Source: Shewanella marisflavi (lineage in GTDB: Bacteria > Pseudomonadota > Gammaproteobacteria > Enterobacterales > Shewanellaceae). Taken from it: a stretch of 64,000 bases of DNA. Each line of letters starts with the position of its first letter. Position 1 is the stretch's first letter. Shown here piece by piece: positions 48,579 to 59,415 of this stretch. The stretch covers positions 434,001 through 498,000 of the forward strand of contig NZ_JAKIKX010000002.1 in NCBI RefSeq assembly GCF_023283925.1. The letters are read 5' to 3'. A model generated the notes under the pieces. The model ran no database searches and was not told where the DNA came from. It saw nothing but the letters and a program-made list of their open reading frames with translations. A program made the translations under genes and the position numbers.

Positions 48579-49154
48579 TTAACGCTTTAGTGTTAATACA
48601 AATGAAACAGGCACGGCCAGACTAATAGAAGATAAGCCTGCCAGTTCTCTCAGCTTTTCAACCCCGGATGTAAAACCAAAGTCGGCGGCATTCACCACCA
48701 GAGGGGCTTCACTGGCCACCATCAGCTTATCCTTAGCCAACTTGGCAACGCTAACCATCACAGGTATTGTCTGGCTTTGTCCATGCAGACTAATGCTTGC
48801 CTCAATGGTCATCGACATTATACTTCCCACGCTGGCCTGCTCTATCTGGCTGGCATCAACTTTTGCACTCAATTTCAATGCCGGATACTGCGCCGTCTCA
48901 AATAAGATCTCTTTCATACGTTGGTCGCGGATATCGACATTGGTCACTACACTACTCAGCGGAATAGACAAGTCAAAAGTCCCCGCATCATTCAGCTCAC
49001 CCGAGACTTCGGAAAAATGATGCACTTCAGCAATATCACCTTTCTTTATCGAAATAAAATTAACCCGTGATCCCTCATTACTCACCTGCCAACTAGCCGA
49101 ATAGGCATTTAAGCTTAACATCCCCAAACCGACTGCCATGATTAATGTCTTCAT
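48579..49154 (-). CDS. YceI family periplasmic protein
   Basis: 191 aa from ATG 49154, with GGAGAG four bases upstream. A signal peptide is cut near AYSA-SW (residue 20). The remainder is a lipocalin-like YceI beta-barrel, a fold that binds isoprenoid-type lipids in homologues. The family motifs GSRVNFISIKKG and DIRDQRMKEILFE are visible. Substrate and role are unknown. Confidence 0.9.
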   Translation of the reverse strand: MKTLIMAVGLGMLSLNAYSASWQVSNEGSRVNFISIKKGDIAEVHHFSEVSGELNDAGTFDLSIPLSSVVTNVDIRDQRMKEILFETAQYPALKLSAKVDASQIEQASVGSIMSMTIEASISLHGQSQTIPVMVSVAKLAKDKLMVASEAPLVVNAADFGFTSGVEKLRELAGLSSISLAVPVSFVLTLKR

Positions 49155-49292
49155 TTTTCTCTCCATCTGATTGACAAGTGTCCATTGAAACTCGCGTGAA
49201 TAAAAAATCACCTAGTTTAATGATTAACAAGATGATCTTAACTATATTAGCCTAATACAACAGATTATGAATCACTAAATTAGTCGCAACAA

Positions 49293-49319
49293 AAAAGCCC
49301 TAACAATGTTAGGGCTTTT
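49293..49319 (-). terminator. Terminator of topA
   Basis: A perfect 12-bp stem AAAAGCCCTAAC/GTTAGGGCTTTT with a 3-nt loop, 13 bp after the topA stop. On the minus strand it is followed by a T run. Confidence 0.9.
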
Positions 49320-49332
49320 ATTTATTTGTGGA

Positions 49333-51987
49333 TTAGGCTTTCTTCTTCGCCTTAGGCTTGGCCTTGGTTTTCGTCTCGCTGACCCACTTTCCATCAATAT
49401 ATTTGGCTATCCAACCCGTCGCCTTGCCATCGACCTCAGTGGCAACATACTGCTCCTTGGTCTTGCGGCTAAAGCGCACAAAGGCCTTGTTACCTTCATC
49501 ATCGGTCACTGGTGCATCGGCTAAATATTGGTATTTCGGCCAAAGCAGATCTCGGTATTTGACCAACTCCTCTACCAGAGGTGCTCGGGTTTCACGAGAT
49601 TTAGGGAAAGTACTGGCTGCCATAAAGATGCCAGCCGCTCCATCACGTAAGACGAAATAACCGTCTGACTTGGTGCACTTGAGCTCAGGTAGATGGATAG
49701 GATCTTCCTTCGGTGGTGCAACTTCGCCATTTTTTAACAGCTTGCGAGTATTTTTACACTCACTATTGGTACAACCGAAATACTTACCAAAGCGACCGTT
49801 CTTCAGCTCCATATCATTGCCGCAACGATCACATTCAATAATTGGGCCTTCATAGCCTTTGATCTTAAACTGCCCCTGCTCAACCTCATAGCCACCACAC
49901 ATAGGGTTGTTACCACAAACGTGCAGCTTACGCTTTTCATCGATTAGATAACTGTCCATAGCCGTGCCACACACGCCACATCTGTGTTTTGCACGCAGCG
50001 CATCGGTTTCGGCATCTTCGCTGTTTTCACTGACCGCTTCTTCACCCGGCGTCAGGTTCATGGTTGTCTTACAACGCTCTTTCGGCGGCAAAGCATAACC
50101 CGAACACCCAAGGAATACGCCTGTGGTACCGGTACGAATCCCCATAGGACGTCCGCAAGTCGGGCAAGCAATATCCGTCAGTACCATCTCGTTAGGACGC
50201 ATGCCACCTTCTTCCGGCGGCAATTCGGCTTTCTCAAGCTGAGCGGTGAGATCTTTATAGAAGTTGTCGAGTACCTTCTTCCATTCGAGCTGGCCCTGGG
50301 CAACGTTATCCAGTGTTTGCTCCATGCCAGCGGTAAAGTCGTAGCTCATCAGATCTTCAAAGCTACCAATGAGACTTTCACTGACGATTTCGCCCATCTT
50401 CTCGGCATAGAAGCGACGATTCTCCACTTTCACATAACCACGATCTTGAATCGTTGAGATGATGGTGGCATAGGTCGAAGGTCGACCAATTCCTCGCTTT
50501 TCAAGCTCTTTGACCAAAGACGCTTCACTATAACGTGCTGGCGGCTTAGTAAAGTGCTGTTTAGGCAGAAGCTCATTCAAAGCCAACACATCACCTTCTG
50601 CGACTAGAGGTAAAGTGCTATCTTCTTCGTTTTTCTTCTTAATCGCGGTCTGTACGCGCGTCCAACCGTCAAACTTAAGCGTTCGTCCGCTGGCTTTAAG
50701 CTCATAATCTCCAGCCGTCACTGTAAGGCGTGTCGCATCATATTTCGCAGGCGTCATCTGACAGGCCACGAATTGACGCCAAATCAGCTCATAAAGGCGC
50801 TGAGCATCACGCTCCATATCGGTCAGACTGCTGGCGGTCACACTCACATTAGAAGGACGAATCGCTTCGTGAGCCTCTTGAGCGCCCTCTTTGCTACCAT
50901 ATCGAATTGGCGCATCGGGTAGATACTTATCACCAAACTCTTTACCTATCATCTCACGCACACTATCGAGCGCTTCCTGACTTAGGTTGGTCGAGTCGGT
51001 ACGCATATAGGTGATGTGACCCGCTTCATACAGCCGCTGCGCCATCATCATGGTTTTCTTCACACCAAAACCGAGACGTGTACTGGCGGCCTGCTGAAGC
51101 GTCGACGTAATAAAAGGTGCCGAAGGCTTGCTTGAGGTCCCTTTGACCTCACGGCTGGTCACCTGATACTGGCTATCAGTTAACGCCTCGACGGCCACCA
51201 TAGCCTGGGCTTGGTTAACCGGATTAAAGCTCTCACCTTGGAACTTAGCCACCTGCATCTTAAGCGGTTCATTACCTAAGGTGGTTAGCTGGGCATGAAT
51301 ATCCCAAAACTCTTCGGGCACAAAGGCCTTAATTTCACCTTCACGCTCAACCACCAGACGAGTCGCCACCGACTGCACACGACCCGCTGAAAGGCCGCGT
51401 GCCACCTTTTTCCACAGCAGCGGTGACACCATGAAGCCCACAACGCGATCGAGAAAACGCCTCGCCTGCTGCGCATTGACCATATTGGTATTAAGCTGCG
51501 ACGGATGACTAAAGGCTTCTTGAATCGCACTCTTAGTGATCTCGTTAAAGACCACGCGCTGATAGCGCTCTGGATCCCCACCAATCACTTCTTGAAGATG
51601 CCATGCAATTGCCTCCCCCTCTCTATCCAAATCGGTTGCGAGAAAGATATGATCTGCATTTTCAGCAAGTGACTGTAATTCTTTAACGACTTTTTCTTTA
51701 CCCGGCAAGGTTTGATACTTTGCCTTCCAACCTCGCTCAGGGTCGACACCCATGCGCGCGACCAGTGCTTTTTTCGCTTTGTCTGCCTTATATTTTGCCT
51801 TTTCTTCGGGGGACATCTTGCGCACTTCAGCGGGCGTTTTCGTTGCCGAACTCGCGTCACTGCTCGAAGATGTAGGGAGATCACGGATGTGACCTACACT
51901 CGATTTTACGATGTAATCTTTGCCGAGATATTTATTAATAGTCTTGGCTTTGGCCGGTGATTCGACAATAACTAGCGATTTACCCAT
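49333..51987 (-). CDS. topA: DNA topoisomerase I
   Basis: Type IA topoisomerase relaxing negative supercoils. 884 aa (E. coli 865) from ATG 51987, [21 protein letters not shown]; an in-frame extension to 52035 is not conserved. The toprim acidic motif [13 protein letters not shown] and the catalytic tyrosine in [12 protein letters not shown] are visible. At the C-terminus three C4 zinc-ribbon modules (CPTC, CGVC, CDRC starts) are followed by a Lys-rich tail ([11 protein letters not shown]). An acidic-Ser/Lys insertion (about 55-80) follows the [11 protein letters not shown] segment. Confidence 0.96.
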   Translation of the reverse strand: MGKSLVIVESPAKAKTINKYLGKDYIVKSSVGHIRDLPTSSSSDASSATKTPAEVRKMSPEEKAKYKADKAKKALVARMGVDPERGWKAKYQTLPGKEKVVKELQSLAENADHIFLATDLDREGEAIAWHLQEVIGGDPERYQRVVFNEITKSAIQEAFSHPSQLNTNMVNAQQARRFLDRVVGFMVSPLLWKKVARGLSAGRVQSVATRLVVEREGEIKAFVPEEFWDIHAQLTTLGNEPLKMQVAKFQGESFNPVNQAQAMVAVEALTDSQYQVTSREVKGTSSKPSAPFITSTLQQAASTRLGFGVKKTMMMAQRLYEAGHITYMRTDSTNLSQEALDSVREMIGKEFGDKYLPDAPIRYGSKEGAQEAHEAIRPSNVSVTASSLTDMERDAQRLYELIWRQFVACQMTPAKYDATRLTVTAGDYELKASGRTLKFDGWTRVQTAIKKKNEEDSTLPLVAEGDVLALNELLPKQHFTKPPARYSEASLVKELEKRGIGRPSTYATIISTIQDRGYVKVENRRFYAEKMGEIVSESLIGSFEDLMSYDFTAGMEQTLDNVAQGQLEWKKVLDNFYKDLTAQLEKAELPPEEGGMRPNEMVLTDIACPTCGRPMGIRTGTTGVFLGCSGYALPPKERCKTTMNLTPGEEAVSENSEDAETDALRAKHRCGVCGTAMDSYLIDEKRKLHVCGNNPMCGGYEVEQGQFKIKGYEGPIIECDRCGNDMELKNGRFGKYFGCTNSECKNTRKLLKNGEVAPPKEDPIHLPELKCTKSDGYFVLRDGAAGIFMAASTFPKSRETRAPLVEELVKYRDLLWPKYQYLADAPVTDDEGNKAFVRFSRKTKEQYVATEVDGKATGWIAKYIDGKWVSETKTKAKPKAKKKA

Positions 51988-52346
51988 AGAATGATCTGCG
52001 CCAAAAAGTCTCAAAATTCTGTAAATTGGCTCCATATATAGAGGGTTGTATCAATAGTTTCAAGCTAATCCCTACTTTATTTGTTACGGCGAGCCAATTT
52101 TTAACCGTTTTTGAAAAAAATGTGAAAAATAATATTGCGTAATTAAAAACTAATATTTCATTATTTCCTATCTAGCAAGCAATACTTATGCATTTCTGAG
52201 CCGATATCACAGATAAGGCAGATTTCCCCTAGCTTGTTAAGCCCTAAAGCTCAAGTATACTGGTCCACAAATTCAACGAATTACTCCGCCATCTCCAGCT
52301 GTGTTGAGATGGAAAATTAAAGCAATAATAACTTGAAGGATGTGCA
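51988..52346. other. topA / astB divergent intergenic region
   Basis: About 360 bp, AT-rich around 52090-52170, with no supported gene. It must hold the topA and astB promoters. I looked for ArgR-type boxes (TGAAT...ATTCA) and found no clear one. Confidence 0.4.
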
Positions 52347-53684
52347 ATGAAGCATTACGAAGCAAATTTTGATGGACTCGTCGGACCGACACATAATTAT
52401 GCGGGACTGTCTTATGGCAATGTGGCTTCTTTAAATAATGCTGCCGCTGTCTCCAGCCCTAAGGCAGCCGCGAAGCAAGGACTCAAAAAAGCTAAAGCAT
52501 TAGCTGACTTAGGCTTAGCCCAAGGAATGCTTGCGCCTCAGGAGCGCCCAGACCTCCACACCTTGCGTCGAATTGGTTTTTCAGGCACAGATGCCGAAGT
52601 ACTCAATAAAGCCGCTAAGCAGGCGCCTGCGCTCCTTAGAGCCTGTTGTAGCGCATCGAGCATGTGGACCGCCAATGCCGCAACGGTATCTCCAAGCGCC
52701 GATACCCATGACGGTAAAATTCATTTCACGCCGGCAAACCTAGTAGACAAGCTCCATCGCAGTATCGAACCTGTTACCACTGGCAATATTTTAGCGGCCA
52801 CCTTTAACAACTCTCGCTACTTCCACCATCACCAGCACCTGCCAGAGCACGTGAGCTTCGGCGATGAAGGCGCGGCCAACCACACTCGTCTATGCAGTGA
52901 ATATGGCCATGCCGGTATCGAGCTGTTTGTCTATGGCCAGGAAGCAACCAACCCAAGTGCGCCCAAACCAAAGAAATACCCGGCAAGACAGACGCTAGAA
53001 GCCTCACAAGCTATCGCTCGTCTTCATCAACTCGATGACGAGAGCAGTGTCTTTATCCAGCAAAATCCTGATGTCATCGACCAAGGTGTGTTCCATAACG
53101 ATGTGATCGCCGTGGGTAACCAAAATGTGCTTTTCTATCATGAGCAAGCATTTGTTGACACCCAAAAGAAGCTGGCCGAGATCCAAGATAAATTTAACGG
53201 TAAAGCGCTGCATTTCATTGAAGTGCCTACCGCCAAAGTGGGCATCCAAGATGCGGTGAAGAGCTATCTGTTCAACACCCAGATCGTCACCCTACCAAAC
53301 GGTGAGATGGCAATTATTGCACCAACTAACTGTCAGGAAAATGAAGCCGTCTATGCCTACCTTAACGAGTTAGTGACCTTTGGTACGCCAATTAAGCAGG
53401 TACACTATTTCGATGTGAAGCAGAGTATGCAAAACGGTGGCGGACCAGCCTGTCTGCGCCTACGTGTCGCCATGAATGAAACAGAACTCGCAGCGGTTAA
53501 CCCTAATACGCTGATGAATGATGAATTGTTTAACAGGCTCAACCTTTGGGTGGACAAGCATTACCGTGATGAGCTCGCTATCAAAGACCTCGCCGATCCA
53601 CAGCTCATCATTGAGTCACGCACGGCACTGGATGAGCTGACGCAGATCATGAAGCTAGGCAGCGTCTATCAGTTCCAGAAGTAA
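52347..53684 (+). CDS. astB: AstB, N-succinylarginine dihydrolase
   Basis: Second enzyme of the arginine succinyltransferase (AST) catabolic pathway: succinylarginine to succinylornithine, CO2 and two NH3. 445 aa (E. coli 447). The guanidine-modifying fold shows [18 protein letters not shown] at the N-terminus and the nucleophilic Cys in [19 protein letters not shown] precedes the ATG. The other ast genes are not in the window, so astB stands alone beside topA, as I recall for Shewanella. Confidence 0.96.
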   Translation: MKHYEANFDGLVGPTHNYAGLSYGNVASLNNAAAVSSPKAAAKQGLKKAKALADLGLAQGMLAPQERPDLHTLRRIGFSGTDAEVLNKAAKQAPALLRACCSASSMWTANAATVSPSADTHDGKIHFTPANLVDKLHRSIEPVTTGNILAATFNNSRYFHHHQHLPEHVSFGDEGAANHTRLCSEYGHAGIELFVYGQEATNPSAPKPKKYPARQTLEASQAIARLHQLDDESSVFIQQNPDVIDQGVFHNDVIAVGNQNVLFYHEQAFVDTQKKLAEIQDKFNGKALHFIEVPTAKVGIQDAVKSYLFNTQIVTLPNGEMAIIAPTNCQENEAVYAYLNELVTFGTPIKQVHYFDVKQSMQNGGGPACLRLRVAMNETELAAVNPNTLMNDELFNRLNLWVDKHYRDELAIKDLADPQLIIESRTALDELTQIMKLGSVYQFQK

Positions 53685-53706
53685 ACGGTATACGAGTTAC
53701 AAAAGC

Positions 53707-53733
53707 AAAAGCCATCTTTAAGATGGCTTTTTT
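53707..53733 (+). terminator. Terminator of astB
   Basis: An 11-bp stem AAAAGCCATCT/AGATGGCTTTT with a 3-nt loop and T run, shortly after the astB stop. Confidence 0.9.
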
Positions 53734-53801
53734 GTCACCTTTATAAGAATAATTACCCTACCATTGCTTAGCTAAAACACTCTAGGGGATTAAAATGATC
53801 A

Positions 53802-53829
53802 AAAAAAGACGCCTTAAGGCGTCTTTTTT
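53802..53829 (-). terminator. Terminator of the Ig-like lipoprotein gene
   Basis: A near-perfect palindrome, stem AAAAAAGACGCC/GGCGTCTTTTTT with TTAA loop, 12 bp after the lipoprotein stop codon on the minus strand. Confidence 0.88.
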
Positions 53830-53840
53830 ATTGGGGATAT

Positions 53841-56297
53841 CTATAAGATATTCACGCCAATTGAAACCACTTGCGTAATAAGTCCACCCGGGGTTTCAAC
53901 CTCTACGATAAAGACACCTGTATTAGGTTCATCTTCACCTTTCAAGGTCACTGTAAACTCGCGACCACCATTGTAGTTCGAGCTTGGCCAGACATATTCA
54001 GCATTACTAACAACCGAACCTGCGCTCGTCTTAAAGCGTACCTTAGAACCGGCTGGCATCTGCTGGTTATGCAGATCCGAAATTGTGAAGGAGACACTCG
54101 CCGCACCTTTACCCACGATATTGATGCTACCACCGTAATGATCGCCATCTTTATCACTGATCAGGATATCTGCAGGTGCTGTTGCATACGCGGTGCTTCC
54201 GGACATTACCAGCACTAAACTACGACGTACGTATAGCGACTTAGAATCGTTCACACCATCGGCGCAGCCAGCATGTACAGGATCAGAGCACAATACCCCA
54301 TTGTATTTGCCATCTTTAGCTTCAAATACACCATTAGAGTTAAAGTCAATTAACTCCTCAAGGGTACCACCCTCTTGCCCACCTGCCTGCTGTGGGTTAA
54401 ACAAACCATCTTCGTTGTAGTCATTAAAGGCATCGGTAAGGTCAAACGACTGACCGGTAACATCTTTACCATTGGTAAATTCAGCCATCTCTGACGCATC
54501 GAAGCGGCCATTACCATTAAGATCAGGGAATGACTCTTCACCAATCGCTGTCGCAGTAATGGTCGCGCGGCCGCCATATTTCTGGCCATAAACGTTACCG
54601 TACACACCTAGCGTCGGATAGTAGATCAAAGCGGCACTCGGATTACGAACCATTTCGCCAGCTCCAGAGATAAGAGTCTCACCTTCTGGACGTGGCAGTT
54701 GACTGGTCCAGGTCACCGAACAGGCACCATTAACCGTCTGACAAGCGTCTTCAATAGCACCACCTTCGGTGGTAAATGAAACGGTTGTTCCATCAGGTAC
54801 CGGGTTGTTAAAGGCATCGGCCATACGCGCCGTCACCACTACCTTAGTACCATCTTGATCCCAACCTTCTGCGTTGAGTACTTCTGCAGACAGTGAGAAA
54901 CTGTCTTGATCAGGAATACCTGTCGATACAATTAACTGGCTCGACTGACTCGAAATCGCAGGTACTGCACCATTATCAACGGTTGCGGTAACACGCAGCG
55001 AAGTCGCTACCGTACCTGTCGTGACAACAGTCTGAACGATACCATTATTATTGGTTGTCGCCTGTAGAGGTGAAATATCGACACCGCCAACCTTAGTATT
55101 GAGTGAAAACAACACATTTTGGTTGGGAACTGGGTTGCTGTTCTTGTCCAGCACCTTGAACTTGACTACAGAAGACTCGACGCCACCTGTCCCAAGAATG
55201 GCAATATTCTGAGGTGTTGCAGAGTCGAATACGATACTGCCCACATCGGCTTGCAATATATTCAAAGTGCCAGTAGCAGATAAGCTGATGCCACCGGCAT
55301 TGGCGGTAACATTGATCTGATCTTCGCCAACACACCCCTGCGCACGGTAGGTAGAAGTTGCGATACCATTGCTAGAAGAGACTGGTGAGCTAATTTCTGC
55401 CTGAGCAGGACTCTTGGTCGCACAGGTTGAGGAGAAGTTCACATCCACAGGCTGAGTAAAAGGATTTCCTTTATCATCTTGAATGAGCACGGAAATGGTT
55501 GCGGTACCACCTGCCGATAAAGTGCTGGTACTGATTTCAGCTTGTCCTTGAACAAAAGGATCGCCGCTCCCCATCACCACATTGGTAGCGCCAACCACGA
55601 CAATAGTCTTACCCACTTCATTGGTTGAAAGGCTCGCCGTCACCTCACCCGCACCGAGCGAGCTTCCAGCGTAGATATCAACGCTCGCCTTACCTTCAGC
55701 ATTAGTTACCGCTGTCTTAATAGGCAGGTCGCCAATAGTGGTAGCAAAGGTCACTATGGTCGGCTTAGAGATACCGGTTACCGTAGCGGTAATCTTGCCA
55801 GGCTCTAAAATACTGATAGATTGAATAGGATTACCTGCGCTATCGGTGAGCGCCACAGAAACCTGGGCTCCACCACCGGCTTCACCGCCATCACCAACCA
55901 TGGTTACGTTAAGCGATGCACTTTCACCAGAAGTCGTGGTTGCTGTAACCGTTGCCCCTGTGTTGATCGCCGCTGTATCCAAACGGACTTGTGCAATACC
56001 TTCAGAATCGGTAGCAACCTCACCCGTACCAGGTGAGAAAGTACCGTAAGAATCATTGTTTAAACTGAATGACACTAAGGTACTCACCGGTGCACCTGTT
56101 GAATCCTTCACCTTTGCGGTAATAGTTGCTGGCTCAGCAACTGAGATCTGCGTATTGTCTATAGACAGTTCTACAGAGATAGTCGGTGGAGTTGGTGTTC
56201 CTCCTGAACCATCATCTGTGACATTTCCCCCGCCACTACAGGCAACAATAAAAAGTAAAAATAAATATGAGGTAAAAACTTTAAACGCTGACTTCAT
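53841..56297 (-). CDS. Large surface lipoprotein with Ig-like domains and EF-hand-like loops
   Basis: 818-aa predicted lipoprotein. The signal sequence ends FIVAC, with the lipid-modified Cys20, followed by a Gly/Thr/Pro linker. Several bacterial Ig-like (Big_1/invasin-type) repeats follow, seen as recurring DSxGxPVxxxxVxFS and AxVxLxTxxxxGxATVTAT patterns (starting near 40, 145, 255, 365 and 465). Between about 590 and 665 lie three calcium-type loops: DLNGNGRFDASE, DYNEDGLFNPQ and DFNSNGVFEAKDG. Probably exposed on the outer membrane; an adhesive role is inferred. GGGAG lies seven bases before the ATG. Confidence 0.85.
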   Translation of the reverse strand: MKSAFKVFTSYLFLLFIVACSGGGNVTDDGSGGTPTPPTISVELSIDNTQISVAEPATITAKVKDSTGAPVSTLVSFSLNNDSYGTFSPGTGEVATDSEGIAQVRLDTAAINTGATVTATTTSGESASLNVTMVGDGGEAGGGAQVSVALTDSAGNPIQSISILEPGKITATVTGISKPTIVTFATTIGDLPIKTAVTNAEGKASVDIYAGSSLGAGEVTASLSTNEVGKTIVVVGATNVVMGSGDPFVQGQAEISTSTLSAGGTATISVLIQDDKGNPFTQPVDVNFSSTCATKSPAQAEISSPVSSSNGIATSTYRAQGCVGEDQINVTANAGGISLSATGTLNILQADVGSIVFDSATPQNIAILGTGGVESSVVKFKVLDKNSNPVPNQNVLFSLNTKVGGVDISPLQATTNNNGIVQTVVTTGTVATSLRVTATVDNGAVPAISSQSSQLIVSTGIPDQDSFSLSAEVLNAEGWDQDGTKVVVTARMADAFNNPVPDGTTVSFTTEGGAIEDACQTVNGACSVTWTSQLPRPEGETLISGAGEMVRNPSAALIYYPTLGVYGNVYGQKYGGRATITATAIGEESFPDLNGNGRFDASEMAEFTNGKDVTGQSFDLTDAFNDYNEDGLFNPQQAGGQEGGTLEELIDFNSNGVFEAKDGKYNGVLCSDPVHAGCADGVNDSKSLYVRRSLVLVMSGSTAYATAPADILISDKDGDHYGGSINIVGKGAASVSFTISDLHNQQMPAGSKVRFKTSAGSVVSNAEYVWPSSNYNGGREFTVTLKGEDEPNTGVFIVEVETPGGLITQVVSIGVNIL

Positions 56298-56513
56298 TGT
56301 CAGACTCCCTGTTACTCAGATTATCATTAAAAGCATCTGCTTATTACTTATAGGCTAACATTACACAATTTTCCCATAACTTTTCCATCACTAATCGCGA
56401 TTAAAGACGTAAAAGCGGTAAAAACTTTAACTATTTTCCCATTTCATCACCTTAGGTTTCTTGCTAGGCTTTAGGGGCAAATTGAAAAGCATAAAAATAA
56501 TACAGGAAGCACT

Positions 56514-57833
56514 ATGTCTGGCACGCAAAACAAGAAGATTGGCCTCACCGGAAAAATACTCATTGGTATGGGTGGAGGCATTTTAACCGGGCTGCTTCTT
56601 CGCAGTTTCTTTCCCGGTAGCGAGTTTATCGAAGAGTATATTACTAACGGCCTGTTAAACGTGGTCGGCAGTATTTTTATCTCCAGTTTACAGATGTTGG
56701 TCGTCCCTCTGGTCTTTATCTCCTTGGTATGTGGTACCTGTTCACTCAGTGACCCCTCATCCTTAGGTAGACTAGGCGGAAAAACCATCGCTTTTTATCT
56801 ATTTACCACAGCGATTGCTCTCTCAATGGCCATTTTGGTCGCCCTCTTAGTTCATCCAGGCAATGCCTCTCTGGCCGCCGAAAACATGCAATACAGCGTC
56901 AAAGAAGCCCCTAGCCTATCGAATGTATTGATCAATCTCGTTCCCCGTAACCCAATACAGGCGATGACTGAAGGGAATATGCTGCAGATCATCATTTTTG
57001 CGGTGATTTTCGGTTTCGCTATCTCCCATATTGGTGAGCGCGGTAAACGCGTCGCGGCACTATTTAACGATTTAAATGAAGTGATCATGCGCGTGGTCAC
57101 CCTAATCATGCAACTGGCGCCTTACGGTATATTTGCCCTTATGGGTAAACTGGCCTTAACCTTAGGTCTTGAGACTTTTGAAAGCGTAGTGAAATATTTC
57201 ATGGTGGTGCTAGCGGTTTTATTAGTACACGCCTTTATCAGCTATCCAGTGCTATTAAAACTCTTCTCAGGGTTAAGCCCATTTACCTTTATTCGCAAGA
57301 TGCGTGATGTGCAGCTGTTTGCTTTTAGCACCGCCAGCTCTAACGCTACCCTGCCGGTCACCTTAGAAACGTCTGAGCATCGTCTGGGGGTCGACAATAA
57401 GGTGGCTTCATTCACCTTGCCTCTGGGCGCCACCATTAATATGGACGGTACCGCCATTATGCAGGGTGTCGCGACTGTCTTTATCGCCCAGGTATTTGGT
57501 ATCGATCTGACTATTACCGATTATGCTATGGTCGTGGTGACAGCTACCCTCGCCTCTATCGGCACTGCGGGTGTCCCTGGAGTAGGCCTTATCATGCTAG
57601 CTATGGTACTTAACCAGGTTGGACTTCCGGTCGAAGGTATCGCGCTTATCATGGGTGTCGACCGACTGCTGGATATGGTTCGCACCGCAGTCAACGTCAC
57701 CGGTGACTCGGTTGCAACGCTTATCATTGCCAAATCGGAAAATGCCTTTAATCAAGAGACCTTTGATGACCCTCAAGCAGGTAAAACTGCCGGTAGCTTC
57801 ATCGATCAGGTTAACGCCGAACTGAAAGAGTAA
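56514..57833 (+). CDS. DAACS-family dicarboxylate/acidic amino-acid:cation symporter
   Basis: Glutamate-type sodium- or proton-coupled symporter, 439 aa. The family signatures are all present: FSTASSNATLPVT (HP1, about 271-283), NMDGTA (TM7, 309-314) and DRLLDMVRTAVNVTGD (TM8, about 383-398). Arg390 corresponds to the arginine that binds the side-chain carboxylate in acidic-substrate transporters, so glutamate, aspartate or a C4-dicarboxylate is the likely cargo. AGGAAG precedes the ATG. Divergent from the Ig-like lipoprotein gene. Confidence 0.9.
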   Translation: MSGTQNKKIGLTGKILIGMGGGILTGLLLRSFFPGSEFIEEYITNGLLNVVGSIFISSLQMLVVPLVFISLVCGTCSLSDPSSLGRLGGKTIAFYLFTTAIALSMAILVALLVHPGNASLAAENMQYSVKEAPSLSNVLINLVPRNPIQAMTEGNMLQIIIFAVIFGFAISHIGERGKRVAALFNDLNEVIMRVVTLIMQLAPYGIFALMGKLALTLGLETFESVVKYFMVVLAVLLVHAFISYPVLLKLFSGLSPFTFIRKMRDVQLFAFSTASSNATLPVTLETSEHRLGVDNKVASFTLPLGATINMDGTAIMQGVATVFIAQVFGIDLTITDYAMVVVTATLASIGTAGVPGVGLIMLAMVLNQVGLPVEGIALIMGVDRLLDMVRTAVNVTGDSVATLIIAKSENAFNQETFDDPQAGKTAGSFIDQVNAELKE

Positions 57834-57851
57834 AACCGAACATTTCCCATT

Positions 57852-57878
57852 AAAAAGGCGTCCATTGGACGCCTTTTT
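57852..57878. terminator. Bidirectional terminator (symporter / gsk)
   Basis: A perfect 12-bp stem AAAAAGGCGTCC/GGACGCCTTTTT with a 3-nt loop between convergent genes. Confidence 0.92.
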
Positions 57879-57910
57879 TGTATTTAATCAGTGCTGATTA
57901 AAACGCTAAC

Positions 57911-59215
57911 TTATCTTTCCCAGTAAGCTTCTTCTAGGCTATCTTCACGCTCAGGCAGACCGCGAGATAACCTAGGGCTATGCTGAGCCAACACCTCATA
58001 AGCCACGCGATTCGCGTACTTACAAATTTGCGAGAAAGAGGAGTAACACAAGCCATCACGTTTATGTTTGCTCGAACCGGGTACATTCGCCTTGTGATAT
58101 GTATTAGAGGCAAGATCGTGCAATAAGGCAGCCAAGGCACCATCGCCAGCGCCATTAGTGTTGCGAATGATCTCTGGCCCGCCCATATAAGGAGAGATAT
58201 GCGCAAACACCTTGATTGGCGTCTGACAATCACTCTTTAACTTAGGCCGGGAAAACTCATAACGATTGAATTCAGGTATCGCACCTGGTAGCAGTGTATG
58301 GCTGGTTTCACGCTTTTCTGAATCTTCGGTATAACCTGCAGTATAAAGTCCCAGTGGTCCGGCAGTACTCAGCACCATATCACACCACTCAAGCGCCGCA
58401 TTGCTAGCACTTAGCGGGTCTCTAAAACCTGTCAGGGCTTCGCCTTCATCTTCGTTCATCGCCAATATGGTGACATTGTCTTTGATAAACTCTATCCACC
58501 ACTTAGGATCTTCCTCGATCAAAAAGCGTGTGCCTAAGGTCAACACCACAGGAACATCCGCCGCCTTGGCATACTCAATTGCTTTCATCGCCGCATCGGT
58601 GATCTTATCGCCACCGCTGGCGCGCATCAGGTACGCGGTTAAAACCAATGCAGACGATGACTGCACAATCTCTTGATCGATATATTCAGGCGTGAGCTTA
58701 TCCATCGAGCCCTTACTGATAGCGAAAGTGCGCTCGCCGCACTCTGAAATCAGCGTAAAACAACGGCCAATAGGCCCATCAACCGGTTGTAGATAGTTGA
58801 GATCCACCTTAGAAGAGGTGTTGCACAGATAACGATAGGCATAGCTGCCGACTTCTATATGATTGCTCATCACGCCAAACAGCACTGAGCGGTCATCTGC
58901 TAATATCGAGTAGTTGTGCACTGTATTACCTATGGTGCCGCCAGCAAATTCATCGCTGATCAGATCAGAGGCTTTAAGCTCGTTGTAGAGCTGATGTGCT
59001 TTCTCGTCATCGATCAGTGTGGAATTGCCCTTAGGCAAGGCATAACGGCTTAGTAGTTCATCGCCAACCTTCGCCTCTATATCGACCAACGTCTGGTCTA
59101 TCCCACTGATGTGAGTGGAAACATGCTGTGGCTGCAGCGTTAACTGAGCCATTAATGGATCACGATTCTTAACTGGAAAGTAATGTTTCGACTTACGCTG
59201 ACCAGGAAATTTCAT
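57911..59215 (-). CDS. gsk: Inosine/guanosine kinase
   Basis: PfkB-family kinase that salvages inosine and guanosine to IMP and GMP. 434 aa (E. coli 434). ATG 59215 gives MKFPGQRKSKHYFPV, matching E. coli Gsk; an in-frame codon at 59251 adds 12 unconserved residues. FAGGTIGNTVHNYSILADDRS is the substrate part, and the PfkB signature NTNGAGDGALAALLHDL holds the catalytic Asp. Near hemH and adk, as in E. coli (adk-hemH-...-gsk). Confidence 0.96.
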   Translation of the reverse strand: MKFPGQRKSKHYFPVKNRDPLMAQLTLQPQHVSTHISGIDQTLVDIEAKVGDELLSRYALPKGNSTLIDDEKAHQLYNELKASDLISDEFAGGTIGNTVHNYSILADDRSVLFGVMSNHIEVGSYAYRYLCNTSSKVDLNYLQPVDGPIGRCFTLISECGERTFAISKGSMDKLTPEYIDQEIVQSSSALVLTAYLMRASGGDKITDAAMKAIEYAKAADVPVVLTLGTRFLIEEDPKWWIEFIKDNVTILAMNEDEGEALTGFRDPLSASNAALEWCDMVLSTAGPLGLYTAGYTEDSEKRETSHTLLPGAIPEFNRYEFSRPKLKSDCQTPIKVFAHISPYMGGPEIIRNTNGAGDGALAALLHDLASNTYHKANVPGSSKHKRDGLCYSSFSQICKYANRVAYEVLAQHSPRLSRGLPEREDSLEEAYWER

Positions 59216-59415
59216 ACAGAACTCACTCTTATCGCATCCATGCAAAATCAAATTCGCATAAACAGCACGCTAGACCCCCTTAGCGCACTGCTTACCATGC
59301 CGCGTTGATTGAACAAATTGACGCGGGCACCATCGCCTTTAAAAATCGGCGGCAGATCGTACCATATAAAATAGCATTGGGCAGTGATTTATGCCTTTCT
59401 ATTCCGCATCACTGC

